Position numbers and translations under genes: made by a program. From Diospyros lotus (Eukaryota; Streptophyta; Magnoliopsida; Ericales; Ebenaceae), in contig NC_068340.1 of the NCBI RefSeq assembly GCF_014633365.1, positions 23,477,879-23,541,878 on the forward strand: a DNA stretch of 64,000 nucleotides. Reading direction: 5' to 3'. Within the stretch, counting starts at the first letter, position 1, and each line of letters begins with the position of its first letter. The notes under the pieces are model-generated. The model was not told the origin of the DNA. It made no database searches and worked only from the letters and a program-made list of their open reading frames with translations. Below, in pieces: positions 11,641 to 23,117 of this stretch.

Positions 11641-12145
11641 TGGACCATCCGAGCCCAATCTGGCCCCTCTCTCTCGACCTATCTCTTGGCCCATCTCACG
11701 GCCCATCGGCCCATCCTTAGGCTCGATCTTAGCCCTGCACCAGCCTGTAGCAACATCATTGCATCTCCTGCTGGGTATACGTGCGTCCGTCCCAAATCCC
11801 ATCCTTATTAGTGGCAGATCTCATCCATATTAATGAGGGTCACGTCGACACCATGTGGCTGCTTAGGAACCCTCGCCGGCACTAGATACTCAGTCTCATC
11901 ACTTACAAACGCACGACATATGCAGAAGGACATCTCTTCCTCCTATATAAACAAGCTCTCTTCAGAGTCAAGGTATGTTCTACCATGTGACCTCCTTATA
12001 CATTATCTTTTCTTTACTCTCTTACTCACTCGGGTGTTGGAGTGCTTGCAAGTGTCAGCCGCCTCCCGGATGGACTCGTCGCCGGAGCCCGCTCCCTATC
12101 GTCACGATCCCATCTTCAGCCGCTCCTTTTGATCAAGAAGGAACA
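11641..12145 (+). repeat. 3' LTR of the Gypsy-type element
   Basis: 505 bp, begins TGGACCATCC and ends GGAACA, followed directly by the TSD ATACT. CTATATAAAC near 11943-11952 is a credible TATA box of the LTR promoter. Confidence 0.9.
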
Positions 12146-12150
12146 ATACT

Positions 12151-14370
12151 ATATAACAAATCTCTAAGTATGTTTTTATAATAATTTAATAAAATTAACA
12201 AATTAAAGAAGAAAGATATAATACAAAATTTTAAGGAACTGTAACATATATGTTTGTTTATATATAAGAAGAGAAAGTGACAAATTTGCTCTATTATTTG
12301 GAAGGACAGTGGAGCATTTCCTTTACCACAAAAAAAAAAAAAAAAAAATGGCACGTAAGAGTAGATAAAGAGAACCTTAAGACTTAAGTTTATCAAACCC
12401 ATATATAGGAAGTTACAAGTGCATGTCATATTTTATTGAAAAGGATCTCTGCAGATCTCTCTCGGATCTCTGGAGATCTCTCTCTGTCTCTCTCTCTATT
12501 ATATATATTGACATCCCTGGAAAATTACGTGTTAATGCCAGTTGTTGTCGTCACTAGTCAATTTGCTTAGCTAGCTGTTTGAATTCTGTTTGTGCTAAGA
12601 TAAGGCAATGGTTTTGTCTTGCACTAGAACATGTAGAAGAACTACAATCGAAATTGACCAAAAAGGCTATAAAACCACGACATCTTAGTCACCAAATCAT
12701 TAATCAATCGGCAGTAACTTCTTTGTTTTGTCTATAAATCAGTTTTTCTTTTACATATTGATGAAAAATTATTTGATACTTAAAAAGATATTTTGTGTAA
12801 CACCAAGCATTGGTGTATAATAGTAAATGTGTATTATATAAAAATCTTTCGTGTTATAAGTATACATTCCTTATGTTATATGAACACCCTTCATATTATA
12901 CTAAACATTTTCAAATATTAACATCCTTAATTTGGTACTATATATAGAATTTCCCTTAGTTACTAACATTTGGTAAATTTTTAATTAATCGAGACAAAAA
13001 TGTAGTTCATACTAAACTCGGGCCCAAGTCATAATTAAAATTAATTTTGAATAAATCATGCTGAATTAAATCACAACTCATAGAATGGACTTGACTTTTT
13101 TTCATTTTGGAATAAAGTTCAAATTAGCTCACTTTTTTTTAATTATAGTCAAGTCAGATTTAATTTTTAATTTATGATCCTGCATGGCATTCACTCAGCT
13201 CAAAAGAAAAAATAATAATTTACTGTATTGAAATAATTTTTAAAAATAATTTACAAGATAATTTGTCGTAATTTTTAAAAAAATAATTTTTTAATTTTTT
13301 AAAAAAATAATTTTTATAGTTAAAATTTAGTGGATTATCGCAACGTTGTTGCATTGAGAGTGATGATACATGATACAAAGAAGTAGAAGAAAAAGATTTT
13401 TTTACATCAATTTGTGTTTATCGCCAAATTGAGAATTTATGAATTTGAAATCGTTGGAGTGGATTGGATTTCACGAAGATTACTTCTTCTTCTTTTCTTA
13501 ATTTAGTATTTTTTTTTTTTTTTTTTGAGCCTTGTGAATGCCACATATTAAAAGAAAAGCCATTTTAAGTTTAATTGGCCACAAAATAAAAAGTATTGGG
13601 TTAACAAGGCGTTGATCGCAATTTAATTTGAAGTTTAATCCTTTCATTTTTTTTTCGTGGGATACTGTGGTGGGGCAAAGGCTGCAATCTCTGTACTGGA
13701 AGTTGAAGGACGGAGGCTGTAAGGTGGCGCAGAAAAATTGGCACCAGTGGTTAGGATGCCGGCAAGCCATCGCGGTCGTCGTCGTTGTCGTCGTAATCGT
13801 ATCTTAATTTCAATCTCTCTCTCGTTTTCGCCTTTGACCGATAGACTTAACCAACTTCTTGATGCCGCCTTCACATGACATCCATCTACCTCACCTCTTT
13901 CACGTGCATTGCACGACATTCAATACAGATGGCTTTGTATTTTACTTTTATTAATTAATATTCATCCACATAATTAATAGTGTCATTCAATTGTCTCTGC
14001 GTCTTCCAATAATGCTAACAACCACCATGTCACAGTTATAATGTCAATTGAAAATCATATTTATAATCTTTTTAAATTGAAAAGTACTGTTTCATATTAA
14101 ACATGTATGTTACAGTTACAATTTTTTTAATTCTATTTTTCGTAATAGGCTGAAGTGACGTGAAAGGGCCTAAAATAAAATAAAAATTAAGAAAAAACAA
14201 AACATGTAGATGTTTGTGTTATAGGCAAGGTGTTTTAAGAAAATTATCATTAAGATAGTAATTTTTTTCAGGTTTGTGGAAATTCTAATATCAAAATACA
14301 ATATCTAACTAAAAAAATCAAAATTACACCTTTTGATCTCTTTTACTACCAAAAATTCAAACCCACCAAT
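12151..14370. other. Intergenic DNA between two LTR elements
   Basis: AT-rich, with an A-run near 12331-12348, a (CT)n tract near 12455-12500 and a T-run near 13507-13526. Minus-strand frames at 13498-13919 have no recognisable domain and overlap low-complexity sequence. Nothing else is supported. Confidence 0.5.
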
Positions 14371-14726
14371 TGACAGAATAAAGAAGAGTTGTTTTCACAC
14401 TTTTGCGCCCCCACCCCTCCCCCTTCAATTTATAGATTATGAAATGGTACCTTCCGATAGACACAAAACTAAATAATACGACCCTTTAAAAGATCATATC
14501 TCTTAAATAAATGACTTATCTTTTAAAAATATCACAACTCTTCAATATAAAAAGATATGACTTTTAAAATATAAAAATATATATCTTTTCAAATTTAAAT
14601 CAAAGCACATACCTTTTGGTCTCATAACTATCACTTTCTTTAAATAAAGTCAAACTACATATATATATCATAAAATTATCAATGTTATTATTATCAAATA
14701 ATATTAATATATATTTATATATAATA
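14371..14726 (-). repeat. 3' LTR of the Copia element
   Basis: 356 bp that align with 23118-23479: shared blocks include TTTTCACAC, CATAACTCTTC-like and TCATAACTAT, and AATGTTATTATTA. The outer end reads TGACAG on the plus strand. The inner end has TA in place of the minus-strand TG. Confidence 0.75.
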
Positions 14727-15186
14727 ATCCCCCACTTATTATCTAATAATAATACTAGAATAAAAAAATAAAAACTTGTTGGATTTTTGTATAACACATA
14801 ACTAAATGTGGCCAAGACTTGAACTCTTAGAATGAAGCAGCCTCTCACTTTCTTACTTGTATAGGCAATCTCTTCAGAAGTGTCAACAATCGTTTTATCA
14901 CTCCACTTTAAGTTATGAGAACTATTAAAAACATAGTTCAACCTTCTCATTGTGGAAAAAATAAAAGTGCATATAACCAAACATGAGACTTCAAAAAAAT
15001 AGTCCTTACATATATTCATTTCACCCCACTATGCCTTGAACATATTATGCACTGAAAATGTAACCTCTATGTTAACATTTTAAGGATAATTCTTGATTGG
15101 ATTGCCTTTGAACTCTTATACACATAAATTTTTAGTAAAAATTGATATTCATATGAAAAAATAGGATTCAAACAAGATTATCTCTT

Positions 15187-15274
15187 TAAATTTGTGACAG
15201 TTTCATGTTCGTCATGGCTTCCAGAATTTTCTCACCTGACAAAGGTTTTGTAAGAGAACCTGCAAGCATTTGAT
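15187..15274 (-). pseudogene. Copia RNase H C-terminus fragment
   Basis: Minus-strand translation gives GSLTKPLSGEKI followed by LEAMTNMKLSQI and a stop, the typical C-terminal LADPLTK-like block of Copia RNase H. The rest of RNase H is missing because unrelated sequence lies between this and the RT. Confidence 0.7.
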
Positions 15275-15894
15275 CTATAAAAAGATACTCAAGAATTCAC
15301 AAGTATGAGGGATTCAATCAAGATAAAAGAAAGAAAAAAGAGTTCAAATGCAATAAAATGAAAAGAAAAAAGAAATAGATCATTTAGAAAAAATAAATAA
15401 AATGGAAAAAAACACACCTGGAACAACCACACACAAAACACGACAACGTACGTGTTCAGATTTGTAAGAATCCTACACATAGCAAAGGGGATACCCCTAG
15501 TCAATCCACTAGAAAGATTGAATCAAGGATATGCACAATACATACACAAAATCCTCATAGCCACTCGCAAATTAGAAACCAAAAAAGAGACAAACACAAT
15601 AGAGTACAATGCTCAAACACATCCCGAACACCTCAACACTCTTTCCTTTCAATTTTTCTCACAAAACCCCTAGTGATTCACACTTATAATGAGTCAATAT
15701 CAGAATCACCTTGCGATTTTCGTCTGTTCTAATCATCGAGAGTTTCATTCTTATCGCACTACTTTTAGTTGTGTTCTTCAATCCCTATAGGGGAATGAAA
15801 TGCAAGGCAGTAATAACTATGAAGCAATATGTAAATATACGAAACTTAATAAGAGGTTGAACTGCTATTTATAAAACTCAGTAATCAACAACCT
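15275..15894. other. Unassigned 0.6-kb segment replacing most of RNase H
   Basis: Between the RT end and the RNase H tail of the Copia element. No Copia similarity is seen. On the minus strand it includes TTTATAAATAGCAG near 15868-15881, a TATA-like promoter motif, and a CCCCTATAGGGG palindrome near 15785-15794. It could be another inserted LTR-like piece, but no TSD was found. Confidence 0.5.
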
Positions 15895-16747
15895 ACCTAT
15901 TTTAGAGTCACACATTAACACAATCAAAATAATTAAACTTTCTAAGCATTTTCTCAATATAATGTGATTGAGTAAGAATATACACATTTTCTCTTCTAAT
16001 CACTTTTATACCTAGTATCACATCAACAGACCTAAATCTTTGATGTCAAAAATTTGCATAAGAAAATGTTTTTTCTCATTAACACAATCTATATTAGATC
16101 TAAAGATAAGCAAATCATTAACATACAAAGTTGTTAGAACTTTATAATCATCAGTGCATTTAGAGAAAACACAACTTTCTACTTTGTTACAATTGAAACC
16201 AATAGATTTAATTTCTTTCTTAAACTTTTTATACCATTTCCTAAGTGCTTGTTTAAGACCATATAGTGATTTGTTGAGCTTATATACCTTGTGTTCTTCT
16301 CCTTCCACCACATAGCCTTCAAGTTGTTAGATATAGATATTTTCATCTAGCTCACCATTAAAGAAGGCTATCTTGACGTCCATTTGATGAACTTATAGAT
16401 TATATATAAAAGCAATTGCAAACATAATTCTAATAGTAGTAATCTTAGTAACAAGAGAAAATGTTTCAAAATAATCAATATCTTATTTTTTACTATAACC
16501 CTTAGCTATTAACCATGCTTTATACTTATCTATACTAGCATTGGGTTTACGCTTCACACTTCTTCTTTAAAACCCATTTACAACCAATAATCTTAGTATT
16601 AAGAGGAAGATCTATCAAAGTCCACGTATTATTGTCATGAATTGACTTAATCTCATCATCCAAAGCCTTCTTCCAAAGATCTACATTAGGTAAAGACATA
16701 GCTTCCTTATAGGTTCTAGGTTCCTCTTCTAAAGAATATGTATACAT
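15895..16747 (-). pseudogene. Copia reverse transcriptase, broken
   Basis: Starts with PRTYKEAM then LWKKALDDEIKSI, NNTWTLIDLP and IGCKWV, the usual N-terminal Copia RT signature. QMDVKIAFFNGELDE holds the first catalytic aspartate. KLNKSLYGLKQA is the conserved block before the active site, and near 16117 the LYVDD box reads LYVND, so one of the two catalytic aspartates is lost. After it come FDIKDLG and LTQSHYIEKML. Several in-frame stops occur, among them before DIDYF, before VHQMD and before QLEGY. Confidence 0.88.
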
Positions 16748-16804
16748 TCCAAGACCTAGATCATTTTCTATCCTACCTCTTTTACTTCTCCTTAACTCAA
16801 TAGC

Positions 16805-17356
16805 CTAGGCAGTTGTTTCAATAGTTGTACTAGGAGAAGGTTCAACCACAAGTTTGGACAAAGACTTAGAATCTCCAATATCCTTTATTTGCAAAGAAGA
16901 TTCTAATTCATTTGACAGATCTTTCTCTAATTCTAAACTATTAGCATCTTTAATAGTTAAATGCTCAAAATAAATAGCATGCACAACTTCAAACATACTA
17001 TTAGCATGCAAATTGAGAAATCTAGATGATTTAATATGCATAGAATAACCTAAGAAAATAGACTTAACAGCTTTGGCTACCTAACTTAGGTCTTTTTTGT
17101 GTAACATCTAATACATAAGCAATGCAACCCCAAACTTTGAAATAACTAATGCTTGGTTTCTTATTATTTAACAATTTATAAGGTGTTTTATCTTGATCTT
17201 TGCGCAAAACTCTATTATTAATGTAACATGCAATATATAATGCTTCACCCCATAAACTATTAGGCAATTTAGAATGTAAAAGCATATCACTTACCATTTC
17301 TTGCAAAGTTCTATTTTTTCTTTCCATTACTCCATTTTGTGGAAGAGAGTTAGGAG
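16805..17356 (-). pseudogene. Copia integrase C-terminal half and linker, broken
   Basis: Begins at the solo-LTR insertion site with APNSLPQNGVMERKNRTLQE, the end of the integrase catalytic core, including the glutamate of the D,D35E triad in the MERKNR block. LPNSLWGEA and KPSISYFKVWGC follow. A frameshift or stop separates the linker (17041-16805) from the core. The N-terminal half of integrase lies beyond the inserted LTR at 19886 and above. Confidence 0.85.
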
Positions 17357-17360
17357 CAAA

Positions 17361-19885
17361 TGAAACACCCCACTTTCTCAGGCGTGTTATAACTTAGGAT
17401 AATTCTGGGATAATAAATTTTTTCTTTCAAACTAATGCTAAACTATATCATTCTTCATATCTATCCCAAAATTTTCAAACATTTTATCGAAAGAGAATTA
17501 TTATACACATCAAATGCGGAAGCAAGGATCGAAGCTGACATTTTAACATTAATCAAAATTTAGTTCTTTCATCATCGTTCCTCAACATAACTTAATTCAA
17601 AGCATAAGTTCTCAATTAACATTAATCCTAAATAAGGTTGTACATCATCATTCATCAAAACGTTCAGAATTCAAAGTAGCAAAACTTAAATACATGGGCT
17701 ACATAACATACATTCCATTCATCATACACTTTGCTAAGTGTCATTTCATGTCTCATTCATCCTCGTTTCTGCTACAATCTTTATCTAGAACATTTGAATA
17801 TTCCAAGGGCAAAGCCCAAGTTAAATGATGAATCATCTAAATAAAGGGATAATAAACATATTTTGTGCATAAATGTAAAATGCAAAATGTCATTTTCATA
17901 TAATTTTGGTTTGAGTCGACCGCACCCAACTGCTGCTCCCCATTTTTATAGCCTCCTTACCAGGCCTATGTGTATGGGTGCACCCTTGGCAGAGCAATAA
18001 TGCTAGTTTATAATCTCAAACCCTTATGCGATGCATGATCAATAATATCATAGTGAACATATGCACATTTCATCATTAATACATGTAAATACAATTTACA
18101 TAATATATTCACATCAAGGCATGACAACATGATAAAATCATTTACTTAATATCGGATTTTGGTTTGAACCAGTACTTACAAACCAACCATTTTTCATAAA
18201 AATAAATCCAGTTAGGAAGTACGACTTATCTCATACGCATCTCATAACATCTTGATTCTAGTGTCAGGCTTCTAACGTACTCAATTTGGAACCTCTACAT
18301 ACCCTAGACATCATATTAATTCCAAAATATCAATATTATATCTTTCCTAATTTCCTCATAACTTTCTTCCTATTTTCCTCAATAAATCCATACTAAATAT
18401 TCTTCAAATATTTTCTCAAATGTTTCACTATGAAAATTCATAAAATAATATTCCTGAATTTATAAAATTTTCTAAAAAAAATTTACTTACCTTAACTTAG
18501 CCTTTCAGGCTTCCTCGGTATGCATGTCATATCCTTGAAATACATGCTCGAATCATTTTCTCAGCCAAAATCTTCAGAATATTAATAAATCTCATTTTCC
18601 TATTTTTTTAGAAAATTCTAGAAATTTCTGAAATTTTTCCTATATTTTTTCTTCCATTTTCTTTTCTATTTCTTTTTCTTCCTCATTCTCCTTCTTCTTC
18701 CTTTACAACTCTCGCGCGCATATCGCGCACCAGCCGCCGCCGCTGCCACCCCCAAGCTAGCCGGCCTTACCGTCGCCCACGCCAGTTGCTAGCGCCTCCG
18801 CCGACCACTGCACCGGCTCCCCCCGCAACCGCCGAGAGCAACTACGGCCAGCCCTACAACGCACTGCAACTTTGGTCGTCTTCGGCCATTCCAGTCGACG
18901 CTCTGGCCTCCAACGAGCTGCCTTAGACCCGCCATACCTTGCTTGGACATCGCCTTGGTCGCTACCGACCACCAATTTGCTGTCCAGCCTCTTGAGCTCG
19001 AGGCCATAGCTACCATGGACGGGGCTTCATTGCTTCTGACCATTCTCGTGGCTGCCTCTTGGCCACCGGCTTAAGTTCCCAGCATCTCCCTCGATATTTA
19101 GTTGCTTGCTCGATGCCACGACCGCCCATGCTTGCTGTATTCGACTTTCATCTTGCTGCCATGGTTCATTCTTCTCCCATTCTTGCTTCCCTCAATCTCT
19201 TCACTCTTCCTCTATTTATAGGCTCACACCACAGCCTCATGCCTACCTCGCCCATTCTTCCTTGCGTGCAAAACCTTCTAAATCTTGTAGGACATGGGTA
19301 AGTTGCAGAAGGATGGCTGTGAATGGCCTCACACACGTGCATACATATATATATAACTATATATTACACTAATTTATACATTTAAACTTTACATTTCATC
19401 CTAAATTCATTAGGACAATTCCTTAATTGCAAATACACCCTCAAACGCTGAATTAAATTGCATTTCAATACCGAAAATGCAAAATTAATAATCTAAGATT
19501 ACTCGATAATGATGATTCTGCCTCAATATCCTCGCCGGGCTATTGTTTCATCCCGAAACCACTTAAGGGTTGCTCATTACGAAAAAACGAAACCCCCTAG
19601 GCTTTTGTTGACTTCCTGAAAGTCCCTTACAATAATTCAGTTTTACAGCCTAAATGGCAGCTGCATTTTAGCTGTACCAAAAATCGTTACCGATACGATT
19701 TCTTTCGATATCATAAATCTTATCTCGGGATGCTCATCAATGTCGTATCATTTTTCTTTGAAATCTAAGCTCCAAAACACTCCTTGTAGTCGATTTGGTA
19801 TTGATAACTGTTATCAAGTCAATTTTTTGATATTTTAAACTTGCTTAAATTACGTAGCAACCTCACGAAAATATAGGTTCTTACA
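17361..19885. mobile_element. Solo LTR, 2525 bp, TGTAACGCCC family (copy A)
   Basis: Begins TGAAACACCCC and ends GGTTCTTACA, matching the ends of two more copies in this window (41352-44031 and 56693-59211). A perfect TSD GCAAA lies at 17356-17360 and 19886-19890, inside the integrase of the host Copia, and removal restores the integrase frame. There is no internal retroelement sequence, so it is read as an LTR left by LTR-LTR recombination. The size and the TGTAAC...GTTACA-type ends suggest a Gypsy (Tekay/Del-like) family, which is inference. The GC-rich stretch near 18710-19100 corresponds to the GC-rich stretch of copy C. Confidence 0.88.
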
Positions 19886-20647
19886 GCAAAAAATTCTCTC
19901 ATAATCACATGTTCACAAAAAACAATAAACTCAGAAGATTAAAATTCATCACCTTTATTAGACCTAATTCTTTTGATTTTCTTACTAGTTTTATTTTCTA
20001 TTTCTTCTTTAAAAATCTTGAATTTTCAAATGTCTCATCTTTTGTTCTTAATAAATACATGTATGTATATTTTAAAAAGTCATCAATAAAAGTCACAAAA
20101 TAACATTTACCACCTCTAGTCAAATAATCTTTATTATCACATAAATCAATATGGATGACTTCTAAATGAGATGTGGTTTTGAAAGTAGACTTAAAAGGTG
20201 ATTTGGTGATTTTAGCTTGTGCACAACATTTACAATTATTTATGGTGAAAATATGAGAAGACTTAAGAATATAATCATCTGAAATCATGCAGTGCATAAC
20301 ATTCCTACCTATATGATCTAATCTATACTGCCAATAATTTTTCACATCATCGACAACATAAGAAAAAGTACTTGAATATTTATTCATACTAAGCGCATAC
20401 ATATAATCCTTAACATATCCCTTCCCACCAAATGATCATTTCTTTGAAATGATTACTTTTTAGGAATCAAACACAACCTTAAATCCATGATCATCAAATT
20501 TCTTGACAAAAACAAGGCTTTTCCTAAGTCAGGAATATGATACACTTCTTTGAGTGTAAGCACTTTATAAGGAAGTTGCACGGAGCCTATTCCCAAAACA
20601 TCACAAGTAGAGGAGTTGCCCATGTATATCATCTTCTCTTCATTCAT
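19886..20647 (-). pseudogene. Copia GAG-pre-integrase and integrase N-terminal half, broken
   Basis: From 20647 the minus strand reads KMIYMGNSSTCDVLGIGSVQ and TLKEVYHIPD, then YWQYRLDHIG and NNCKCCAQAKITKSPF, which carry the H-H-C-C zinc-binding pattern of the pre-integrase region. LEVIHIDLC holds the first catalytic aspartate of integrase, and GGKCYFVTFIDDFLKYTY follows. The frame is broken near 20450 and near 19998. The sequence then reaches the solo-LTR insertion point at 19886 with FCEHVIMREFFA. Confidence 0.87.
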
Positions 20648-20649
20648 TG

Positions 20650-20730
20650 CCCCATGAGTCTTAAAAACATTCTTATAGGGAGTGACATGACAAGTTGCTT
20701 AACAATCTAGCCACCATTCTTCATTTTTGT
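20650..20730 (-). pseudogene. Copia protease active-site region, broken
   Basis: The minus strand reads EEWWLDC, a stop (20701-20699) and ATCHVTPYKNVFKTHG. In intact Copia elements this is WWLDSGATCHVT, so the catalytic D-S-G-A motif is changed to D-C-stop-A. The aspartate codon remains, but the protein would end there. Confidence 0.85.
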
Positions 20731-20749
20731 CCACCATTAGAATTTTGAA

Positions 20750-21249
20750 TAAGAAATGTTATCATCTCATCTTTCTCAACAACATTGGCTTTTTCTTTCT
20801 TGCCTTTACGAAATTTGCATACTCGAGCCAAATGCTCCATCTTGCCACAAACAAAGCAAGGTCCTCTCTTGTTCTTGTTAACACATTTCTTGGACTCATA
20901 CCTCTTTTTTTACTTGTTTAAAAAGCCTTTCTTTCCATTATGAAACTTGTTGTACTTGGATTTAAAAGGTTTGGATGTGGAATTCTCAACATTATGCACA
21001 TTATCCTTTTCAACATTAACAAACATATCTTTAATCCTAGCCTCATTCTCAATTTGAATATGTTGAAGTAGTTGATCTAAATTCAAAGACTTTGTCATAT
21101 GCTTTAACTTCTTTTGATAATCTCTCGATGACAGTGGAAGTTTACCAATTATAGTAGATACTTGAAAGTCTTGAAAATTGGTTCACCAACATTAGCACAT
21201 TAAGAAGCAATATCATTAAGTTCATTGACTTGATCTATAACAAGCTTAG
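20750..21249 (-). pseudogene. Copia gag, C-terminal part with zinc knuckle, broken
   Basis: Continues gag after the CACTA insertion: SKLVIDQVNELNDIAS, two stops, then LDQLLQHIQIENEARIKD. The zinc knuckle at about 20862-20818 reads C-F-V-C-G-K-M-E-H-L-A-R-V-C, an intact CX2CX4HX4C nucleic-acid-binding motif. Frame changes occur near 20910. Confidence 0.87.
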
Positions 21250-21252
21250 AAT

Positions 21253-22689
21253 CACTACAAAAAAATCAGCATTTAGCGATAATTCTTTTTGCATTTTGCG
21301 GCAATTTTTTTGCATTTTGCGATGGTTAAAGTAATTTAGTGATAGTTTTGAAAACCGTCGCTATATCAGGTGTCACGAAGCATTTAGCGACGGTTTTCAA
21401 CAACCGCTGGAGTAACCGCAATTAAATGATATTTTTTTACGGCGGTTTGTAAACCTCCATAAACTAAGTGATGTAGCAATGGTTTCAAAACTACAGCAAA
21501 AAAATCGCAAAATATTGAATTTGCAAAAAAATCAAAATTTTTGAATTTTAACGGCGATTTTAAAACCGTCGCAAAAAATTCATAAATTTTGAATTTTAAC
21601 GGTAATTTTAAAACCGTCGCAAAAAATTCATAAATTTTGAATTTTAACGGTAATTTTAAAACCATCACTATTTAGCGCACCAATGCACAAGTAACCGGCA
21701 AGGCCGAGCGCCTGGTCACGGGCCCATATGCCCGCACCTGGCCCTGCGTGCCACGTGGTCATGTTGAAAATTTAATTTTCCAACCTCTTCCTTCCCTAGA
21801 TTTGAACCCGCAACCTCCCATACACGTGTGTGCGCTCGAAACCATATGATATGTGAAGCCTCCTTATTAAATATTTGCGCATATAAATTATATATTAAAC
21901 AAATCTCATTTTTTAGAATTATATTATGTATTTTTTTAATATAAATTAAAAATAAATTGAAAAACATAAATTAATGGATTATTTTTTAAAAGGATAATGG
22001 AATAAATTTTAAATAAATTAATTAGATTAAACTAAATAAATTAATTGATTACAAAATAAAATGAAGATTTGATATATTTTTTTAAAATTAAATTTTTTAA
22101 TGAATTTTTATTTTAATTATTTAATTATTTTTAAATTTTGCTATAATTTTTCAACATCGCTGTAAATATTAATTTAATTTTTATTTAATTATTTTTTAAA
22201 TTTACTGACAATTTTTAAAAATCATTGCTAAAATTGATTAAAAATTTGTATTTTGCTGCTATGTTTCAAAACCACTACACATATTAATTTAATTATTTAA
22301 TTATTTTTTAAATTTAGCGACGATTTCTAAAAATTGCCTCTAAATTGATTAAAAAATTATATTTTACAATAATTTTTTAAAATTGTCATAAATATTAATT
22401 TAATTTTTATTTAATTATTTAATTTTATTTAAATTTAGCGACGATTTTGACTGTTTTTTCAAAATCGCCTGTAAAATTTAATTTAATTTTTTAATTATTT
22501 ATTTATTTTTTAAATTTAGCTATAATTTTTTGAAAATCGCTGTAAAATTAAGTTTTTAATAAATTTTGCGACGATTTTGAAAAACCGCCACTAAATGTTA
22601 AAAAAACCTTTGCAAAATATCGTATTTTGCGGTAGTTTTAGAAACCGTTGCAAAAAAATCATCGCGAAAAATTAATTTTTTTTGTAGTA
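21253..22689. mobile_element. Non-autonomous CACTA transposon nested in Copia gag
   Basis: 1437 bp. It starts CACTACAAAAAAAT at 21253 and ends TTTTTGTAGTA at 22689 (last base decayed from G). A perfect 3-bp TSD AAT lies at 21250-21252 and 22690-22692, as expected for CACTA elements. Subterminal regions hold many copies of a TTTAGCGACGGTTTT/AAAACCGTCGCTAAA-like motif in both orientations, the usual transposase-binding landscape. There is no transposase. The host Copia gag frame resumes directly on the other side. Confidence 0.92.
21672..21870 (-). other. GC-richer insert with tRNA-like B-box inside the CACTA element
   Basis: Composition rises sharply here. On the minus strand it reads GGAGGTTGCGGGTTCAAATC, containing GGTTCAAATC, which resembles a pol III B box, and about 25-30 bases upstream TGGTTTCGAGCGC, a poor A-box match. 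It may be a short SINE remnant or simply captured sequence. Confidence 0.3.
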
Positions 22690-22692
22690 AAT

Positions 22693-23004
22693 CATCCATA
22701 TTAAAATCAATATACTTGTTAATTACAAAGGATCTATTTCCAATATTCTCATTAATATACCTTGGCTCAATTGCAACCCATAACTCATAAGCAGGGTAGC
22801 ACTTGTGGAAGACATTGAGGAGAGACACTCAAAATCATCTTCAATCCATTTGTGTTATGCAACGGAAAGTGGTCATTCACTATTCCTATATTGCGGATGC
22901 GGAATGGTTAGAACTTATAGAACTTTGGCAACTATCAATTAATACATCATCTTCATGCTCCAACACTTGAAATTCATCCCATTAAATTTCTCAAGTCTTT
23001 TCAT
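22693..23004 (-). pseudogene. Copia gag, N-terminal part, broken
   Basis: Begins with the ATG at 23004 (MKRLEKFNGMNFKCW), typical of Copia gag (KFNG.NF..W). Further on YELWVAIEPRYINENIGN and FVINKYIDFNMDD match the middle of gag, interrupted by a stop after MKMMY and a frame change. The CACTA element sits directly after the DD. Confidence 0.85.
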
Positions 23005-23117
23005 ATCGTGAACTTGCAGCTTGTACAAAGAAGACTCTATTGGAATATTACTATCATAAACTTATTTCAGTAATATAGGAAAAAAATAATAAAATAAAAA
23101 TTGAGGAAAGACAATTT

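Larger units (their letters stand above)
6845..12145 (+). mobile_element. Non-autonomous Gypsy-type LTR retrotransposon (gag-protease only)
   Basis: A 5.3-kb element bounded by LTRs 6845-7388 and 11641-12145. Both LTRs begin TGGAC and end in ACA, and a perfect 5-bp duplication ATACT sits at 6840-6844 and 12146-12150. A primer-binding-site-like TGGCGCCCACCATGGGG starts at 7391, two bases after the 5' LTR. The only recognisable protein sequence is gag followed by aspartic protease in one frame. Reverse transcriptase, RNase H and integrase are absent, so mobilisation would have needed enzymes in trans. The LTRs differ at roughly a fifth of positions by eye, implying an old insertion. Confidence 0.9.

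Noticed and set aside
11140..12145. 3' LTR beginning at TGTCAGAACATTGGGG
   Set aside because: Similarity between the two LTRs starts only at 11641 and the ATACT duplication fits exactly there. The upstream G-run is kept as a finding.
13498..13919. Minus-strand frames as an exon
   Set aside because: No domain, start with flanking signals, or splice sites were recognised; part is low complexity.
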